DNA from: Virgibacillus necropolis
GTDB taxonomy: Bacteria; Bacillota; Bacilli; Bacillales; Amphibacillaceae
Assembly: GCF_002224365.1 (NCBI RefSeq)
Contig: NZ_CP022437.1
Span: 3,906,001 to 3,970,000 of the forward strand
DNA: 64,000 nt
Reading direction: 5' to 3'
The notes beneath the pieces were generated by a model, which worked only from the letters and a program-made list of their open reading frames with translations, was not told where the DNA came from and did not search any database. A program made the position numbers and the translations under genes. This document shows positions 1-9,018 of this stretch, in pieces (within the stretch, counting starts at the first letter, position 1; every line of letters begins with the position of its first letter).

Positions 1-808
1 CTTCCAAAACGGATGATCAGCTGGAAGCGGTTCTTCTTCAAAAACATCCAAGATTGCATGGGCAATTTGGTTTGATTGAATTGCTTCTAACAACACCGTG
101 CCACTAACAGCATTTCCTCTCCCCATATTGAGAAAAATAGCATGGTCTGGCAACAATCTAAAGTGTTCATCTGTAAAGAAGTTCATTGTTTCTGGTGTAC
201 TCGGTAGAACCGATACAACAATATCCACTTCTGGTAATAGTTTTTCCATCTCATCTGATTTCACAATTTTATCGAAATATTCGACAGCGCTTCCGCTTCT
301 AGAAACACCATATGTTTTCATCCGAAATGCTTGTGCCAAACGAGCAACCTCTTGGCCTATCGCTCCCGTGCCTGCGATTAAAATTGTCTTTCCAGTAATT
401 TCTTGCATTCGAACGGCACGATCCCATGTATGGTTATTTTCATTTTCAATCAGTTTTTTTGATTGTCTTGAAACCTGCAAAATGCTAGAAATAGCATACT
501 CAGCCATCGGAATTTTGTGAATCCCTCGAGCATTTGTTACCAAAATACCTTTCTTGCCAATTGTCGTAAACGGCATTTGGTCCATACCTGCAGAAAGAAC
601 CATGATCCACTTTAGTTTTGACACTTTCTCTATCAACTCATCTGTTAAGTCTTCACCATACGTCACAAGAACTTCAGCATCTGCTAGATGCGGTTTTGCC
701 TCGCCTATATTGTCACAAAAAGTAAACGATTCATTCGAAAATTTCCGTTTCAATTCGCTTTGATGCTTCACTGAAACTTTTGCCGAAAACAGTATACCCA
801 ACTTTCAT
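1..808 (-). CDS. D-2-hydroxyacid dehydrogenase (3' end beyond window)
   Basis: NAD(P)-dependent oxidoreductase of the D-isomer-specific 2-hydroxyacid dehydrogenase family (phosphoglycerate dehydrogenase/glyoxylate reductase-like). The reverse strand starts with MKVGYTVFGKSFSEA at 808 behind a GGGGG-rich ribosome site and stays open to base 1. Near the window edge it reads LNMGRGNAV, then LDVFEEEPLPADHPFW, the family's late cofactor-domain signature with the catalytic His in DHPFW. About 269 residues are visible and roughly 40-50 C-terminal residues are missing. The substrate cannot be told from this. The plus-strand ORFs across 98-763 are antisense shadows. Confidence 0.85.
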
Positions 809-830
809 CCCCCCTCTAATGCCATCAATC

Positions 831-1940
831 TTACAATAAGTTTTCAGGGTTTAATGCCTTTAACTCATCTAATACAAATATACCATTATCGCGTATTAAT
901 ACGTCATCAAAATAAATTTTTCCCCCACCATATTCATGGCGCTGAATAAGTACCATATCCCAGTGCACCGAAGAATCATTGCCATTATCAGCGTCATCAT
1001 AAGCAGCACCTGGAGTGAAATGTAAACTACCTGCAATTTTTTCATCGAATAATATATCACCCATTGGTTCGGTGATTTTTGGATTTAAACCAATCGCGAA
1101 CTCACCAATGAATCTAGCACCATCATCCGTATCTAAAATAGCATTTAATTCGTCTGTTTTATCTGAAGTTGCTGCAATAATTTTTCCATCCTTAAAGGTT
1201 AATTCAACATCATGAAAAACATTTCCTTGATATGGGCATGGTGTGTTGTAGGTAATGGTTCCGTTAACAGTATTTTTAACTGGTGCCGTATAGACTTCTC
1301 CATCAGGAATATTGAACTCCCCTGCACACATGACGGCTGAAATGTCTTTTATCGAAAATGATAAATCAGTTCCTGGGGCGGTAATATGTACGTTATCTGT
1401 TTGTTCCATTAGGTCTTTTAAGGCTAGTTGGGCGTTTTCCATCTTCTTGTAATCAATCGAACAAACATCAATATAGTAATTGTAAAAGTCGTCGTAACTC
1501 ATCTTTGCCTTTTGTGCAAATCCATTGGTTGGATAATTTAATAAAACCCATTTCCGTTCATCAACTAAAAAATCGCTTGAGGCTTTCATTTCTTCTCCGG
1601 CTAACCGAAATTGCGCTTGTGGCACTCCAACTAATTCTGCATCATTTTCTTCGCCTACGATTTGAATAAAACCATCAATATCCTTAAATTTGTATAAGTT
1701 CCACTTATTAACAACAGTAAATTGTTCCTTTTTAGCATTTGTCAATAAAAGTCTGGATATTTCATCATCTGTGTATTCTACGTGTGGAATAATGTTAAGA
1801 TCATGAGAGGCTTTGATCAACTCTTTTATTAGCGGCTTTGAATTTATACTTCCAGTAATTAAAACGGTTTCACTTTCCTTCATTGTCAAAGAATGTGTTA
1901 GTAATTGGTGAGCCAATTTTGTTAGTCTAGGATCTTGCAT
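831..1940 (-). CDS. M29-family metallo-aminopeptidase
   Basis: Cytosolic leucyl-type aminopeptidase of family M29 (AmpS/PepS/T-like), releasing N-terminal residues from peptides with two co-catalytic metal ions. The 369-residue product has the family's C-terminal metal-binding stretch, with SVHWDMV near residue 326, a HEYGGG segment and FDDVLIRDNG close to the end. The start is taken at MQDPRLTKLA because GGGAGG lies 7-8 bases before that ATG. An upstream in-frame start would add 14 residues with no ribosome site. At 369 residues it is a little shorter than the roughly 410 of classical AmpS. It stands alone, with bcp upstream on the same strand. Confidence 0.88.
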   Translation of the reverse strand: MQDPRLTKLAHQLLTHSLTMKESETVLITGSINSKPLIKELIKASHDLNIIPHVEYTDDEISRLLLTNAKKEQFTVVNKWNLYKFKDIDGFIQIVGEENDAELVGVPQAQFRLAGEEMKASSDFLVDERKWVLLNYPTNGFAQKAKMSYDDFYNYYIDVCSIDYKKMENAQLALKDLMEQTDNVHITAPGTDLSFSIKDISAVMCAGEFNIPDGEVYTAPVKNTVNGTITYNTPCPYQGNVFHDVELTFKDGKIIAATSDKTDELNAILDTDDGARFIGEFAIGLNPKITEPMGDILFDEKIAGSLHFTPGAAYDDADNGNDSSVHWDMVLIQRHEYGGGKIYFDDVLIRDNGIFVLDELKALNPENLL

Positions 1941-2006
1941 ATATGTACCTCCCTGTTTAATCCAAATAACAAGACAGCCCATACAACTTAGGACTGCCTT
2001 CTCTAT

Positions 2007-2474
2007 CTATAAATTTTCACGAATAAATGTTAGTGCGTCTTCCACATGCCCTTTTACACTTACTTTACGATATTCTTTTTGCAGTTTACCATCTTTATCA
2101 ATGATAAATGTCGAGCGTTCAATACCGTAATATTCCTTACCAAAGTTTTTCTTCAGCTTCCATACCCCGTACTCATCAGCAACCTGATGATCTTCATCAG
2201 CCAACAATAAGAATGGTAACTCATGCTTATCAATGAATTTTTGATGACTATTAACTGGATCTGGACTCACGCCAATAATTACCGCATTAAGGTCATGAAA
2301 GCTCGCATGTTGATCACGGAAATCACACGCTTCTGTTGTGCAGCCTGGCGTCATATCTTTAGGATAAAAATACAACACAACATGCTTACCTTTAAAATCG
2401 GATAAACTTACATTTTCACTTTGTTGATTTGGTAGTGTAAATGTTGGTGCTAATTTGCCTGTTTCGACTGTCAT
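2007..2474 (-). CDS. bcp: thiol peroxidase, Bcp/PrxQ-type peroxiredoxin
   Basis: Thioredoxin-dependent peroxiredoxin that reduces H2O2 and organic hydroperoxides in the cytosol. The 155-residue protein carries the PrxQ motif TPGCTTEACDFRD, with the peroxidatic Cys first and the resolving Cys five residues later, followed by ISPD and later DKDGK. The start is the ATG of MTVETGKLAP, preceded by GGAGGGG; a longer frame adds nine residues with no good ribosome site. In B. subtilis the homologue ygaF lies next to gsaB, as it nearly does here (hemL is 5 kb away), so the neighbourhood looks ancestral with the Bce module inserted between. Confidence 0.92.
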   Translation of the reverse strand: MTVETGKLAPTFTLPNQQSENVSLSDFKGKHVVLYFYPKDMTPGCTTEACDFRDQHASFHDLNAVIIGVSPDPVNSHQKFIDKHELPFLLLADEDHQVADEYGVWKLKKNFGKEYYGIERSTFIIDKDGKLQKEYRKVSVKGHVEDALTFIRENL

Positions 2475-2534
2475 TAATACCCCTCCAAACGAGTTTTTCA
2501 ACTATTTCTACTATAGCATAGTTTCCCTCTTTGC

Positions 2535-2945
2535 TTAATCATCTTGCTTATTTTGTACTAAGCGGAGAACAAATGCTGTTGGTAAAATATAGCCGATTAA
2601 CGCCTGAATCAGGGCAATCAAACGTCCATATCCAAGTGGTGTAATGTCACCATATCCAATCGTTAACATGGTAACACCACTAAAGTATGCAGAGTGTATT
2701 AAAGTTCCTAGCGCATTAACCTGTCTAAGCTCCCCACCCTCAACCAATAAAATCCTGTTAAATGAAAGAATAAAGTAGATTAGTGCAAAGCCAATAATGA
2801 CAATACTATATACCACAAGTAGTGTGAAAAATATATCCATTGAGAAACTTCGCTCGTTATTATTACCGCGTCTTATAAAGTAGACAATACTACCAATCAT
2901 CGTTACGCTCACTAAAACAACAAAGACCCATGAAACAATTGACAT
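2535..2945 (-). CDS. two-TM potassium channel
   Basis: Small K+ channel of the ion_trans_2 class (LctB/KcsA-like architecture). The 136-residue protein has an N-terminal membrane helix (about 5-25), a second hydrophobic stretch (about 37-65), the pore helix and the selectivity filter MLTIGYGDITPLG near residue 95-107, and a final helix. There is no RCK/TrkA_N nucleotide-binding domain, so it is only the pore; gating, if any, would come from elsewhere. It is expected to work as a tetramer in the plasma membrane. It is convergent with nothing and is divergent from the Bce-type regulator at 3058. Confidence 0.85.
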   Translation of the reverse strand: MSIVSWVFVVLVSVTMIGSIVYFIRRGNNNERSFSMDIFFTLLVVYSIVIIGFALIYFILSFNRILLVEGGELRQVNALGTLIHSAYFSGVTMLTIGYGDITPLGYGRLIALIQALIGYILPTAFVLRLVQNKQDD

Positions 2946-3057
2946 ACTATCCCCTCTTTATTATTACTTTACGCCTTGTCCAAGTGGTCTATGTCATTTA
3001 TTTTTTTGAAAAACTAAGGTAGGATAAAATTAGAAAACTAATTGGTGGTGTACATAG

Positions 3058-3759
3058 ATGAAACGGATTTATTTAGTTGAGGATGACCCTAAAATAGCGA
3101 ACTTGTTAAAAGGGTACCTAGAAAAATATGAGTATATAGTTACGATTGTGGAAGTATTTGATAAAATCATGGAAGAATTCAAGGAGAATGACCCACACCT
3201 TGTGCTGCTGGATATTAATCTTCCTCGTTATGATGGTTTTTATTGGTGCAGAAAAATAAGGAGTATCTCTAATTGTCCCATAGTTTTTCTGTCAGCACGA
3301 GATTCTGGAATGGATCAAGTTATGGCAATGGAAAATGGTGGCGATGATTATATTACAAAACCATTTGATTTTGATGTTATACAAGCCAAAATTAAAAGTA
3401 TCATACGCCGTATATACGGGGAATACGCAGTTACTAGACAGGTTGACTTTATTGAAATTAATCAATTTACTTTACATTTAACGTCAATGGAAATGGCGTT
3501 TCAGGATTCGGTTGTCGCATTAACGAAAAATGAATTTATCTTGTTAAAGGAATTTGTTGAACACGAAAATCAGGTTTTATCCCGTACACATTTATTAGAA
3601 ATATTGTGGGATGATGAACACTTTGTCGATGATAACACCTTATCTGTCAATATTACCCGAATCCGTAAAAAACTTGAGGATATTGGCATTAAAAGCTGCA
3701 TTCAAACAGTTCGGGGCGCAGGTTATAAGTTCGTAAATACGTGGAGTAGTACGTTATGA
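3058..3759 (+). CDS. Bce-type OmpR-family response regulator
   Basis: DNA-binding response regulator, 233 residues. The receiver domain (about 1-115) has the acidic pair ED at 8-9, phospho-acceptor Asp52 in LLDINLP, and the conserved Lys in YITKPFD. The winged-helix output domain (about 135-230) ends with TVRGAGYKF. It overlaps the kinase gene by 4 bases (ATGA), so the two are translationally coupled. Length and neighbours match the BceR/PsdR/YxdJ group, which turns on the adjacent peptide-antibiotic transporter. Which of the three paralogues it corresponds to cannot be decided from sequence alone. Confidence 0.92.
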   Translation: MKRIYLVEDDPKIANLLKGYLEKYEYIVTIVEVFDKIMEEFKENDPHLVLLDINLPRYDGFYWCRKIRSISNCPIVFLSARDSGMDQVMAMENGGDDYITKPFDFDVIQAKIKSIIRRIYGEYAVTRQVDFIEINQFTLHLTSMEMAFQDSVVALTKNEFILLKEFVEHENQVLSRTHLLEILWDDEHFVDDNTLSVNITRIRKKLEDIGIKSCIQTVRGAGYKFVNTWSSTL

Positions 3760-4760
3760 AAAAGTTTATACTTGATCAAGTTGGATATATCCTATTTTTC
3801 TATTCCCAAATTACGCTTATCATTATAGTTGCCCAGCTTGCAGCGATGTTTTCTGATGCACCGCTTAGCTCTGGGATTATTTTTTATTTATTTTTATTAC
3901 CAACATGTTTTTTCATAGTATTCCTAATTTACCAGTACGTAAGGCAACGTGACTTTTATCAACTAGAAGAAGCAGATAGTGAACACGCATGGTTTCCTGA
4001 ACCGACTAACCATTTACTAAGAAATGTGCGGAATCAACATGACAAACAATATAGCATTTATCATGAAAGAATTGAGCAACTGGAACAACAGAAGCAGCTC
4101 GAAATTGACTTTATTCAGCAATGGGTTCATCAAATGAAAACTCCAGTTTCTATCATGCACCTTACTATGCAGAAAGAAAGAGTGCATCTCCCAGAATCTT
4201 TCACCAACAGTATGTATGAGGAAATGGAGCGTTTGCAACAAGGTTTGAATCTTGCTTTATATCAATCTCGGTTACAAAAGTTCGAGCGTGATTTCCATGT
4301 AGAGAAGATCTTGTTACGTACACTTGTAACAGAATCTATTCAGGAATTTAAAGCCAGTTTTATCCGCAACCATGTATTTCCTGAGCAATTAATCGATGAA
4401 TCACTTGTGGTTGCAACAGATTCTAAGTGGTTTCGGTTTGTACTGCATCAACTAATATCAAATGCGATTAAATATTCAAAAGGATCATCTGAAAGAATCT
4501 TTTTCCGAGCTTTTAAAAAAGATCGGTCAGTAGTGTTACAAATTGAAGATCATGGCCATGGTATACCAACACAAGATATTAGCCGTGTTTTTGATCCTTT
4601 TTTCACGGGGCAAAATGGACGAACTTTTCAGGAATCGACAGGGATGGGACTTTATTTATCAAAAGAAATATGCACGGAATTGGGGCATATTATTTTCGTT
4701 AATTCCGAGCAAAACGTCGGCACAACGATTTCCGTAAAATTTACCCAACCTAAAATTTAA
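3756..4760 (+). CDS. Bce-type intramembrane-sensing histidine kinase
   Basis: Sensor kinase of 334 residues, the same length as B. subtilis BceS. Two membrane helices (about 9-32 and 40-62) are separated by only a few residues (DAPLSSG), the hallmark of intramembrane-sensing kinases that have no ligand-binding loop and instead read the activity of their partner transporter. The H-box is QQWVHQMKTPVS with phospho-acceptor His125. The catalytic domain shows the N-box (LISNAIKYS), G1 (EDHGHGI) and GMGLYLSKEI. It is coupled to the regulator gene by a 4-base overlap. A 101-base gap that could hold the target promoter separates it from the transporter genes. Confidence 0.92.
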   Translation: MKKFILDQVGYILFFYSQITLIIIVAQLAAMFSDAPLSSGIIFYLFLLPTCFFIVFLIYQYVRQRDFYQLEEADSEHAWFPEPTNHLLRNVRNQHDKQYSIYHERIEQLEQQKQLEIDFIQQWVHQMKTPVSIMHLTMQKERVHLPESFTNSMYEEMERLQQGLNLALYQSRLQKFERDFHVEKILLRTLVTESIQEFKASFIRNHVFPEQLIDESLVVATDSKWFRFVLHQLISNAIKYSKGSSERIFFRAFKKDRSVVLQIEDHGHGIPTQDISRVFDPFFTGQNGRTFQESTGMGLYLSKEICTELGHIIFVNSEQNVGTTISVKFTQPKI

Positions 4761-4861
4761 TTATCTTTCAACATTGTAAGCTTTATGAAAGGTAAAACGA
4801 TTGGTCTCTTCCCTATTATTATTTACACTGGATGTAGAGAACAATATCTGGAGGCATAGCA

Positions 4862-5638
4862 ATGGCAGTTTTAGTAGCTGAAAATTTATCCAAAATGTAC
4901 GGTAGTAGACGTGGTGTTCAATTTGAAGCAATAGATCGGTTTAATCTTTCAGTTGACCGAGCAGAATTCCTTGGAATCATGGGACCTTCTGGGAGCGGAA
5001 AAACCACCTTATTAAACTTATTATCAACAATTGACATACCAACATCAGGAAAAATAGAAATTAATAATGAAAAAGTAACAGGCCTATCCAAGAATAAATT
5101 AGCAAAATTCCGTCGAAAGGAAATGGGCTTTATCTTTCAAGACTACAATCTATTAGATACGCTCACTATTGGTGAGAATATCGTACTCCCGTTAACACTT
5201 CAGGGCGCGAAATTAAATGTCATGGAGAAAAAACTAGTAATTGTCGCGAAACAGCTCGGGATTGATACAATCATCCATAAACGCACCTTTGAGGTTTCTG
5301 GTGGCCAACTTCAACGTGCAGCAATTGCTCGGGCGATTATCCATGATCCAACGGTTATCTTTGCGGATGAACTAACAGGTAACTTGGACTCAAAGTCATC
5401 CTTGCGTGTCATGGAATCATTAAAGGATTTGAATCAATCACAGGAAACTACAACGATTATGGTTACCCACGACCCATTCGCAGCCAGCTTCTGTGAACGA
5501 ATTATTTTTATCAAAGACGGTAAATTATTTAATGAAATTCATCGTGGGGACAACCGTCAGGCATTTTTCCAGGATATATTAAATGTGCAATCTTTATTGG
5601 GAGGAAATACAGATGACTTTCAAACAGTTCGCATTTAA
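4862..5638 (+). CDS. Bce-type ABC transporter, ATP-binding protein
   Basis: ATPase of the MacB/BceA group, 258 residues, which powers an antimicrobial-peptide detoxification and sensing complex. It has Walker A GPSGSGKTTLL (about 40-50), signature VSGGQLQRAAIARA, Walker B VIFADELTGNLD and the switch His in VTHDP. It follows the regulator-kinase pair by 101 bases with GGAGG before the ATG, and its last 26 bases overlap the permease gene. In the family, BceA partners with a ten-helix BceB permease and protects against bacitracin, lantibiotics or other lipid II-cycle binders. The actual substrate here is unknown. Confidence 0.93.
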   Translation: MAVLVAENLSKMYGSRRGVQFEAIDRFNLSVDRAEFLGIMGPSGSGKTTLLNLLSTIDIPTSGKIEINNEKVTGLSKNKLAKFRRKEMGFIFQDYNLLDTLTIGENIVLPLTLQGAKLNVMEKKLVIVAKQLGIDTIIHKRTFEVSGGQLQRAAIARAIIHDPTVIFADELTGNLDSKSSLRVMESLKDLNQSQETTTIMVTHDPFAASFCERIIFIKDGKLFNEIHRGDNRQAFFQDILNVQSLLGGNTDDFQTVRI

Positions 5639-7529
5639 TAATGTACGACGAAACAAGCGGCAATATTTAAGTTACTTTTTAAGTTGTATGTTTGCTGTAA
5701 CGGTTTTCTTTATGTATGCCGTTATTATTTTTCACCCTGATATTGATGAGACAGAATTCCGACAAACTGTAGAGCGTGGAATCCTCATGACAGAAGGAAT
5801 TATTTACGTTTTCTCTTTTTTGTTTGTTCTATACTCAACTGGATCTTTTATCAAATCAAGGAAGAAAGAATATGGACTACTAACTACACTTGGGATTACT
5901 AAGTCACAATTAAACCGTATGCTTATTCTTGAAAACACGATTATTGGAATAGTATCCATCATTACTGGCCTACTACTTGGTGCCCTTCTTACAAAACTAT
6001 TTTTAATGGTATTTTCCCAAACCTTAGGGCTTGATGAAATTCTACCATTTTATCTATCGCTAAAAGCAGTTGGTATTACCGCCCTTTTATTTTTTATTAT
6101 GTTTGAGCTTAACTCATTAGCAGTAGTTTGGACAATGCGAACTAAATCAATCATGGAGATGTTTCGCGGGGCAAAAGCTCCTAATAAAACACCGAAGTTT
6201 TCATGGATATTATGCTGTATATCGTTACTTGCGATTGGGAGTGCCTATTATCTGGCTTATACAGCTGATATCATGTCAATGTTTATTCGCATGCTACCAA
6301 TTCTAGTTTTGATCATTCCAGGTACTTATTTTCTATTCACCCAATGCAGTGTTGCATTTATAACTATAATGAAAAAGAAGAAAAGCTATTACTTTAGAAA
6401 TTTAAATTTATTAACTGTATCTGACTTAACATTTAAGCTTAAAGACAATGCTCGTTTATTATTCTTTGTTGCAATTTTAAGCGCAGTGGCATTTACGTCA
6501 TCTGGTGTATTGTATGGTTTATTTCAAAGTGCTGAAGTGGAATCAGAGCGATTTGTCCCACAAGACGTATCTCTCGTAACTGAAGGTGTAGACCATGTGG
6601 AGGATTTCAAAAAAGAAGTTTCCTATGTAAAAAAAGAATTCAAGAAACAAGGAATTCCATATGATGCAACAACTGTCCTTTCTACACAAGCAAACTCATA
6701 TTCTAACAAAAAAGACTGGAACGATATACCACTATCAATTTTTTCCTTTTCAGATTACAAAAAAATGATGGAGCTCCATAATAAGAAGGTTACCTTCAAT
6801 TTGAACAAAAATGAAGCTGTTGTGCTAGCAGAAGATTTTGTTTTACAAGATGGCAACGAAGTACCTAAAGCATTCACACTAAAATCCAATAACGTGGAAG
6901 AAAAATTCATAGTAAAGACTGCTAATGCAACACTAAATGGGAATATCTTTGCACCCTTTTCAGTCGTCGTCCCTGATGAAGTCTATCAAAACTTTTATCA
7001 AGAAGCTGATAGTAATGAAATCTATTATAACTATATCATGGAAATTCCTAATTGGACTGCCCAAGCAGAAGGCATTGAAGAAATTTTAAACCACGCGGAT
7101 AACGAATATGTATTTCCGGATTCCCAGGCTCAGTTCTATATTTCTATGAAGCAAGGAATGTCATTTCTCTTCTTTTTTGGTATATTTATTAGTGTTCTAT
7201 TCTTTTTGGCAGCTGGTTCTATTTTATATTTTCGAATGTACCAAGACATCGATAAAGACTTACATCATTTTCATTCTTTATACCGTATTGGACTAACACA
7301 TAATGAAATGAAAAAAATAGCAACTAAACAATTAGCTTATTTATTTTTCATCCCTTTTTTAGTAGCTGTTGTTCACGCCGGGTTTGCGTTTAAGGCACTG
7401 CAAAATATGTTAGCTTCATCAATATTTTTACCAAGTGTTGTTATTATTGCGATTTTCTTTATTGTGCACGTTGTTAACTTTATTTTCATTCGAAATATAT
7501 ATACATCCAAGCTAAGAAAAGTTATGTAA
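5613..7529 (+). CDS. Bce-type ABC transporter permease
   Basis: FtsX-like permease of the BceB group, 638 residues from the ATG of MTFKQFAFNNVRR, which has GGGAGGAAATA in front of it. The frame is open 10 codons further up but without a ribosome site. Hydrophobic segments suggest about ten helices: one near 20-40, a trio between about 55 and 175, two between 195 and 255, one near 280-300, and three at the C terminus (about 510-630). A large hydrophilic extracellular domain lies between about 305 and 505, which in this family binds the peptide/lipid complex and signals to the kinase. It completes a regulator-kinase-ATPase-permease module. Confidence 0.92.
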   Translation: MTFKQFAFNNVRRNKRQYLSYFLSCMFAVTVFFMYAVIIFHPDIDETEFRQTVERGILMTEGIIYVFSFLFVLYSTGSFIKSRKKEYGLLTTLGITKSQLNRMLILENTIIGIVSIITGLLLGALLTKLFLMVFSQTLGLDEILPFYLSLKAVGITALLFFIMFELNSLAVVWTMRTKSIMEMFRGAKAPNKTPKFSWILCCISLLAIGSAYYLAYTADIMSMFIRMLPILVLIIPGTYFLFTQCSVAFITIMKKKKSYYFRNLNLLTVSDLTFKLKDNARLLFFVAILSAVAFTSSGVLYGLFQSAEVESERFVPQDVSLVTEGVDHVEDFKKEVSYVKKEFKKQGIPYDATTVLSTQANSYSNKKDWNDIPLSIFSFSDYKKMMELHNKKVTFNLNKNEAVVLAEDFVLQDGNEVPKAFTLKSNNVEEKFIVKTANATLNGNIFAPFSVVVPDEVYQNFYQEADSNEIYYNYIMEIPNWTAQAEGIEEILNHADNEYVFPDSQAQFYISMKQGMSFLFFFGIFISVLFFLAAGSILYFRMYQDIDKDLHHFHSLYRIGLTHNEMKKIATKQLAYLFFIPFLVAVVHAGFAFKALQNMLASSIFLPSVVIIAIFFIVHVVNFIFIRNIYTSKLRKVM

Positions 7530-7559
7530 TATTTTTCCATATTTTAGGAGGCTAAACAA

Positions 7560-8855
7560 TTGAAATCTTACACTAAATCACACGAATTACATGAAGAAGC
7601 CTTACAGCATATTGTTGGCGGTGTTAATTCACCGTCTCGTGCATATAAAGCTGTTGGCGGTGGTGCGCCTGTATATATGGAGCGTGCGAAAGGCGCTTAT
7701 TTCTGGGATGTAGATGGAAATAAATATATTGATTATTTAGCTGCTTACGGACCAATTATTACGGGGCATGCCCACCCACATATCGCAAAAGCAATTTCAC
7801 ATGCAGCAACAAATGGTGTCTTATATGGCACACCAACAAAACTTGAAAATACATTTGCCAAAATGCTTAAATCTGCAATTCCGTCATTGGAAAAAGTCAG
7901 ATTTACCAATTCAGGAACAGAAGCAGTAATGACGACAATTCGAGTAGCACGCGCTTATACAAACCGTACGAAAGTTATCAAATTTGCCGGCTGTTATCAT
8001 GGTCATTTTGATGCAGTTTTAGTACAAGCTGGATCTGGTCCAGCGACACTCGGAACACCAGATTCTGCTGGGATTCCAAAGGCTGTGGCTGAAGATGTCA
8101 TAACAGTTCCTTTTAACGACCTTGAGGCATTTGAAAAAGCAATAGATCATTGGAGAGATGAAATTGCGGCTGTTTTGGTTGAACCGATCGTTGGTAATTT
8201 TGGAATCGTTGAACCGCACGACGGATTTTTGCAAGCTGTGAACGATATTACACATAATGCTGGTGCATTAGTTATCTATGATGAAGTGATCACCGCTTTC
8301 CGCTTTACTTATGGGAGTGCTCAGCAAGTATATGGTGTTGAACCAGATATGACAGCTATGGGTAAAATTATCGGTGGCGGTCTGCCTATCGGAGCATATG
8401 GCGGGAGACTTGATATTATGGAACAGGTTGCCCCACTCGGGCCTGCATATCAAGCAGGGACAATGGCTGGTAACCCAGCTTCAATGACATCAGGTATTGC
8501 TTGCTTGGAAGTTTTGCAGCAAGATGGCGTATATGAAACACTAGATGAACTCGGCGCTCAGCTTGAAAAGGGAATTTTAGAAAAAGCTAGTGAGCACGGG
8601 ATTGAGATTTCCTTGAACCGTTTATGTGGCGCACTTACTGTTTATTTTGGCGAAGGTACAATTACGAATTATGACCAAGCTGAAGCAAGTGACGGTGAAG
8701 CTTTTGCCCGTTTCTTCAAGTTAATGTTAGAGCAAGGTGTAAATTTAGCACCATCCAAGTATGAAGCATGGTTCTTAACAACTGAACATACAGCGGAAGA
8801 TATTGATGAAACAATCAAAGCAGTGGATCACGCGTTTCGTAAGATGGCTGAATAG
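7560..8855 (+). CDS. hemL: glutamate-1-semialdehyde 2,1-aminomutase
   Basis: PLP enzyme that converts glutamate-1-semialdehyde to 5-aminolevulinate in the C5 haem pathway. The 431-residue length, the N-terminal [18 protein letters not shown] and the central [11 protein letters not shown] and [16 protein letters not shown] (containing the PLP lysine) are diagnostic. The start is TTG at 7560, seven to eight bases after AGGAGG. The gene stands outside the hem operon, next to the ygaD-like exporter and NtdP, exactly where B. subtilis carries its second copy gsaB, so this is probably the GsaB paralogue. A strong terminator follows at 8858. Confidence 0.95.
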   Translation: MKSYTKSHELHEEALQHIVGGVNSPSRAYKAVGGGAPVYMERAKGAYFWDVDGNKYIDYLAAYGPIITGHAHPHIAKAISHAATNGVLYGTPTKLENTFAKMLKSAIPSLEKVRFTNSGTEAVMTTIRVARAYTNRTKVIKFAGCYHGHFDAVLVQAGSGPATLGTPDSAGIPKAVAEDVITVPFNDLEAFEKAIDHWRDEIAAVLVEPIVGNFGIVEPHDGFLQAVNDITHNAGALVIYDEVITAFRFTYGSAQQVYGVEPDMTAMGKIIGGGLPIGAYGGRLDIMEQVAPLGPAYQAGTMAGNPASMTSGIACLEVLQQDGVYETLDELGAQLEKGILEKASEHGIEISLNRLCGALTVYFGEGTITNYDQAEASDGEAFARFFKLMLEQGVNLAPSKYEAWFLTTEHTAEDIDETIKAVDHAFRKMAE

Positions 8856-8857
8856 AA

Positions 8858-8895
8858 AAAAGGTTTCCTGCTTTGACAGTAGGAAACCTTTTTTT
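8858..8895 (+). terminator. intrinsic terminator of hemL
   Basis: The arms AGGTTTCCT and AGGAAACCT pair across an 11-base loop and are followed by seven T, directly after the hemL stop codon. Confidence 0.9.
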
Positions 8896-8912
8896 GTTTA
8901 CTTTGGCGGAGA

Positions 8913-9017
8913 ATCAGTAGCTGATGATTCGACCATCAGCAACTTCAGCCAAAGTATCAGCATTCTTAGTCCAGTCATCAACTACCTCGACCGAATCATC
9001 AGCATTTTGCCTCAGTC
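8913..9017. repeat. degenerate 20-22 bp direct-repeat array 1
   Basis: Five head-to-tail units start at 8913, 8935, 8956, 8977 and 8998, each beginning ATCA and mostly ATCAGCA, with lengths of 22, 21, 21, 21 and 20 bases. The array fills the space between the hemL terminator and the stop codon of the convergent exporter gene. The units are only loosely conserved after the ATCAG start. Three other arrays with the same unit length but unrelated sequence occur in the window. Confidence 0.7.
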
Positions 9018-9018
9018 A

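Noticed and set aside
98-763. Plus-strand ORFs at the window start
   Set aside because: They are antisense to the D-2-hydroxyacid dehydrogenase, whose motifs are clear on the minus strand.
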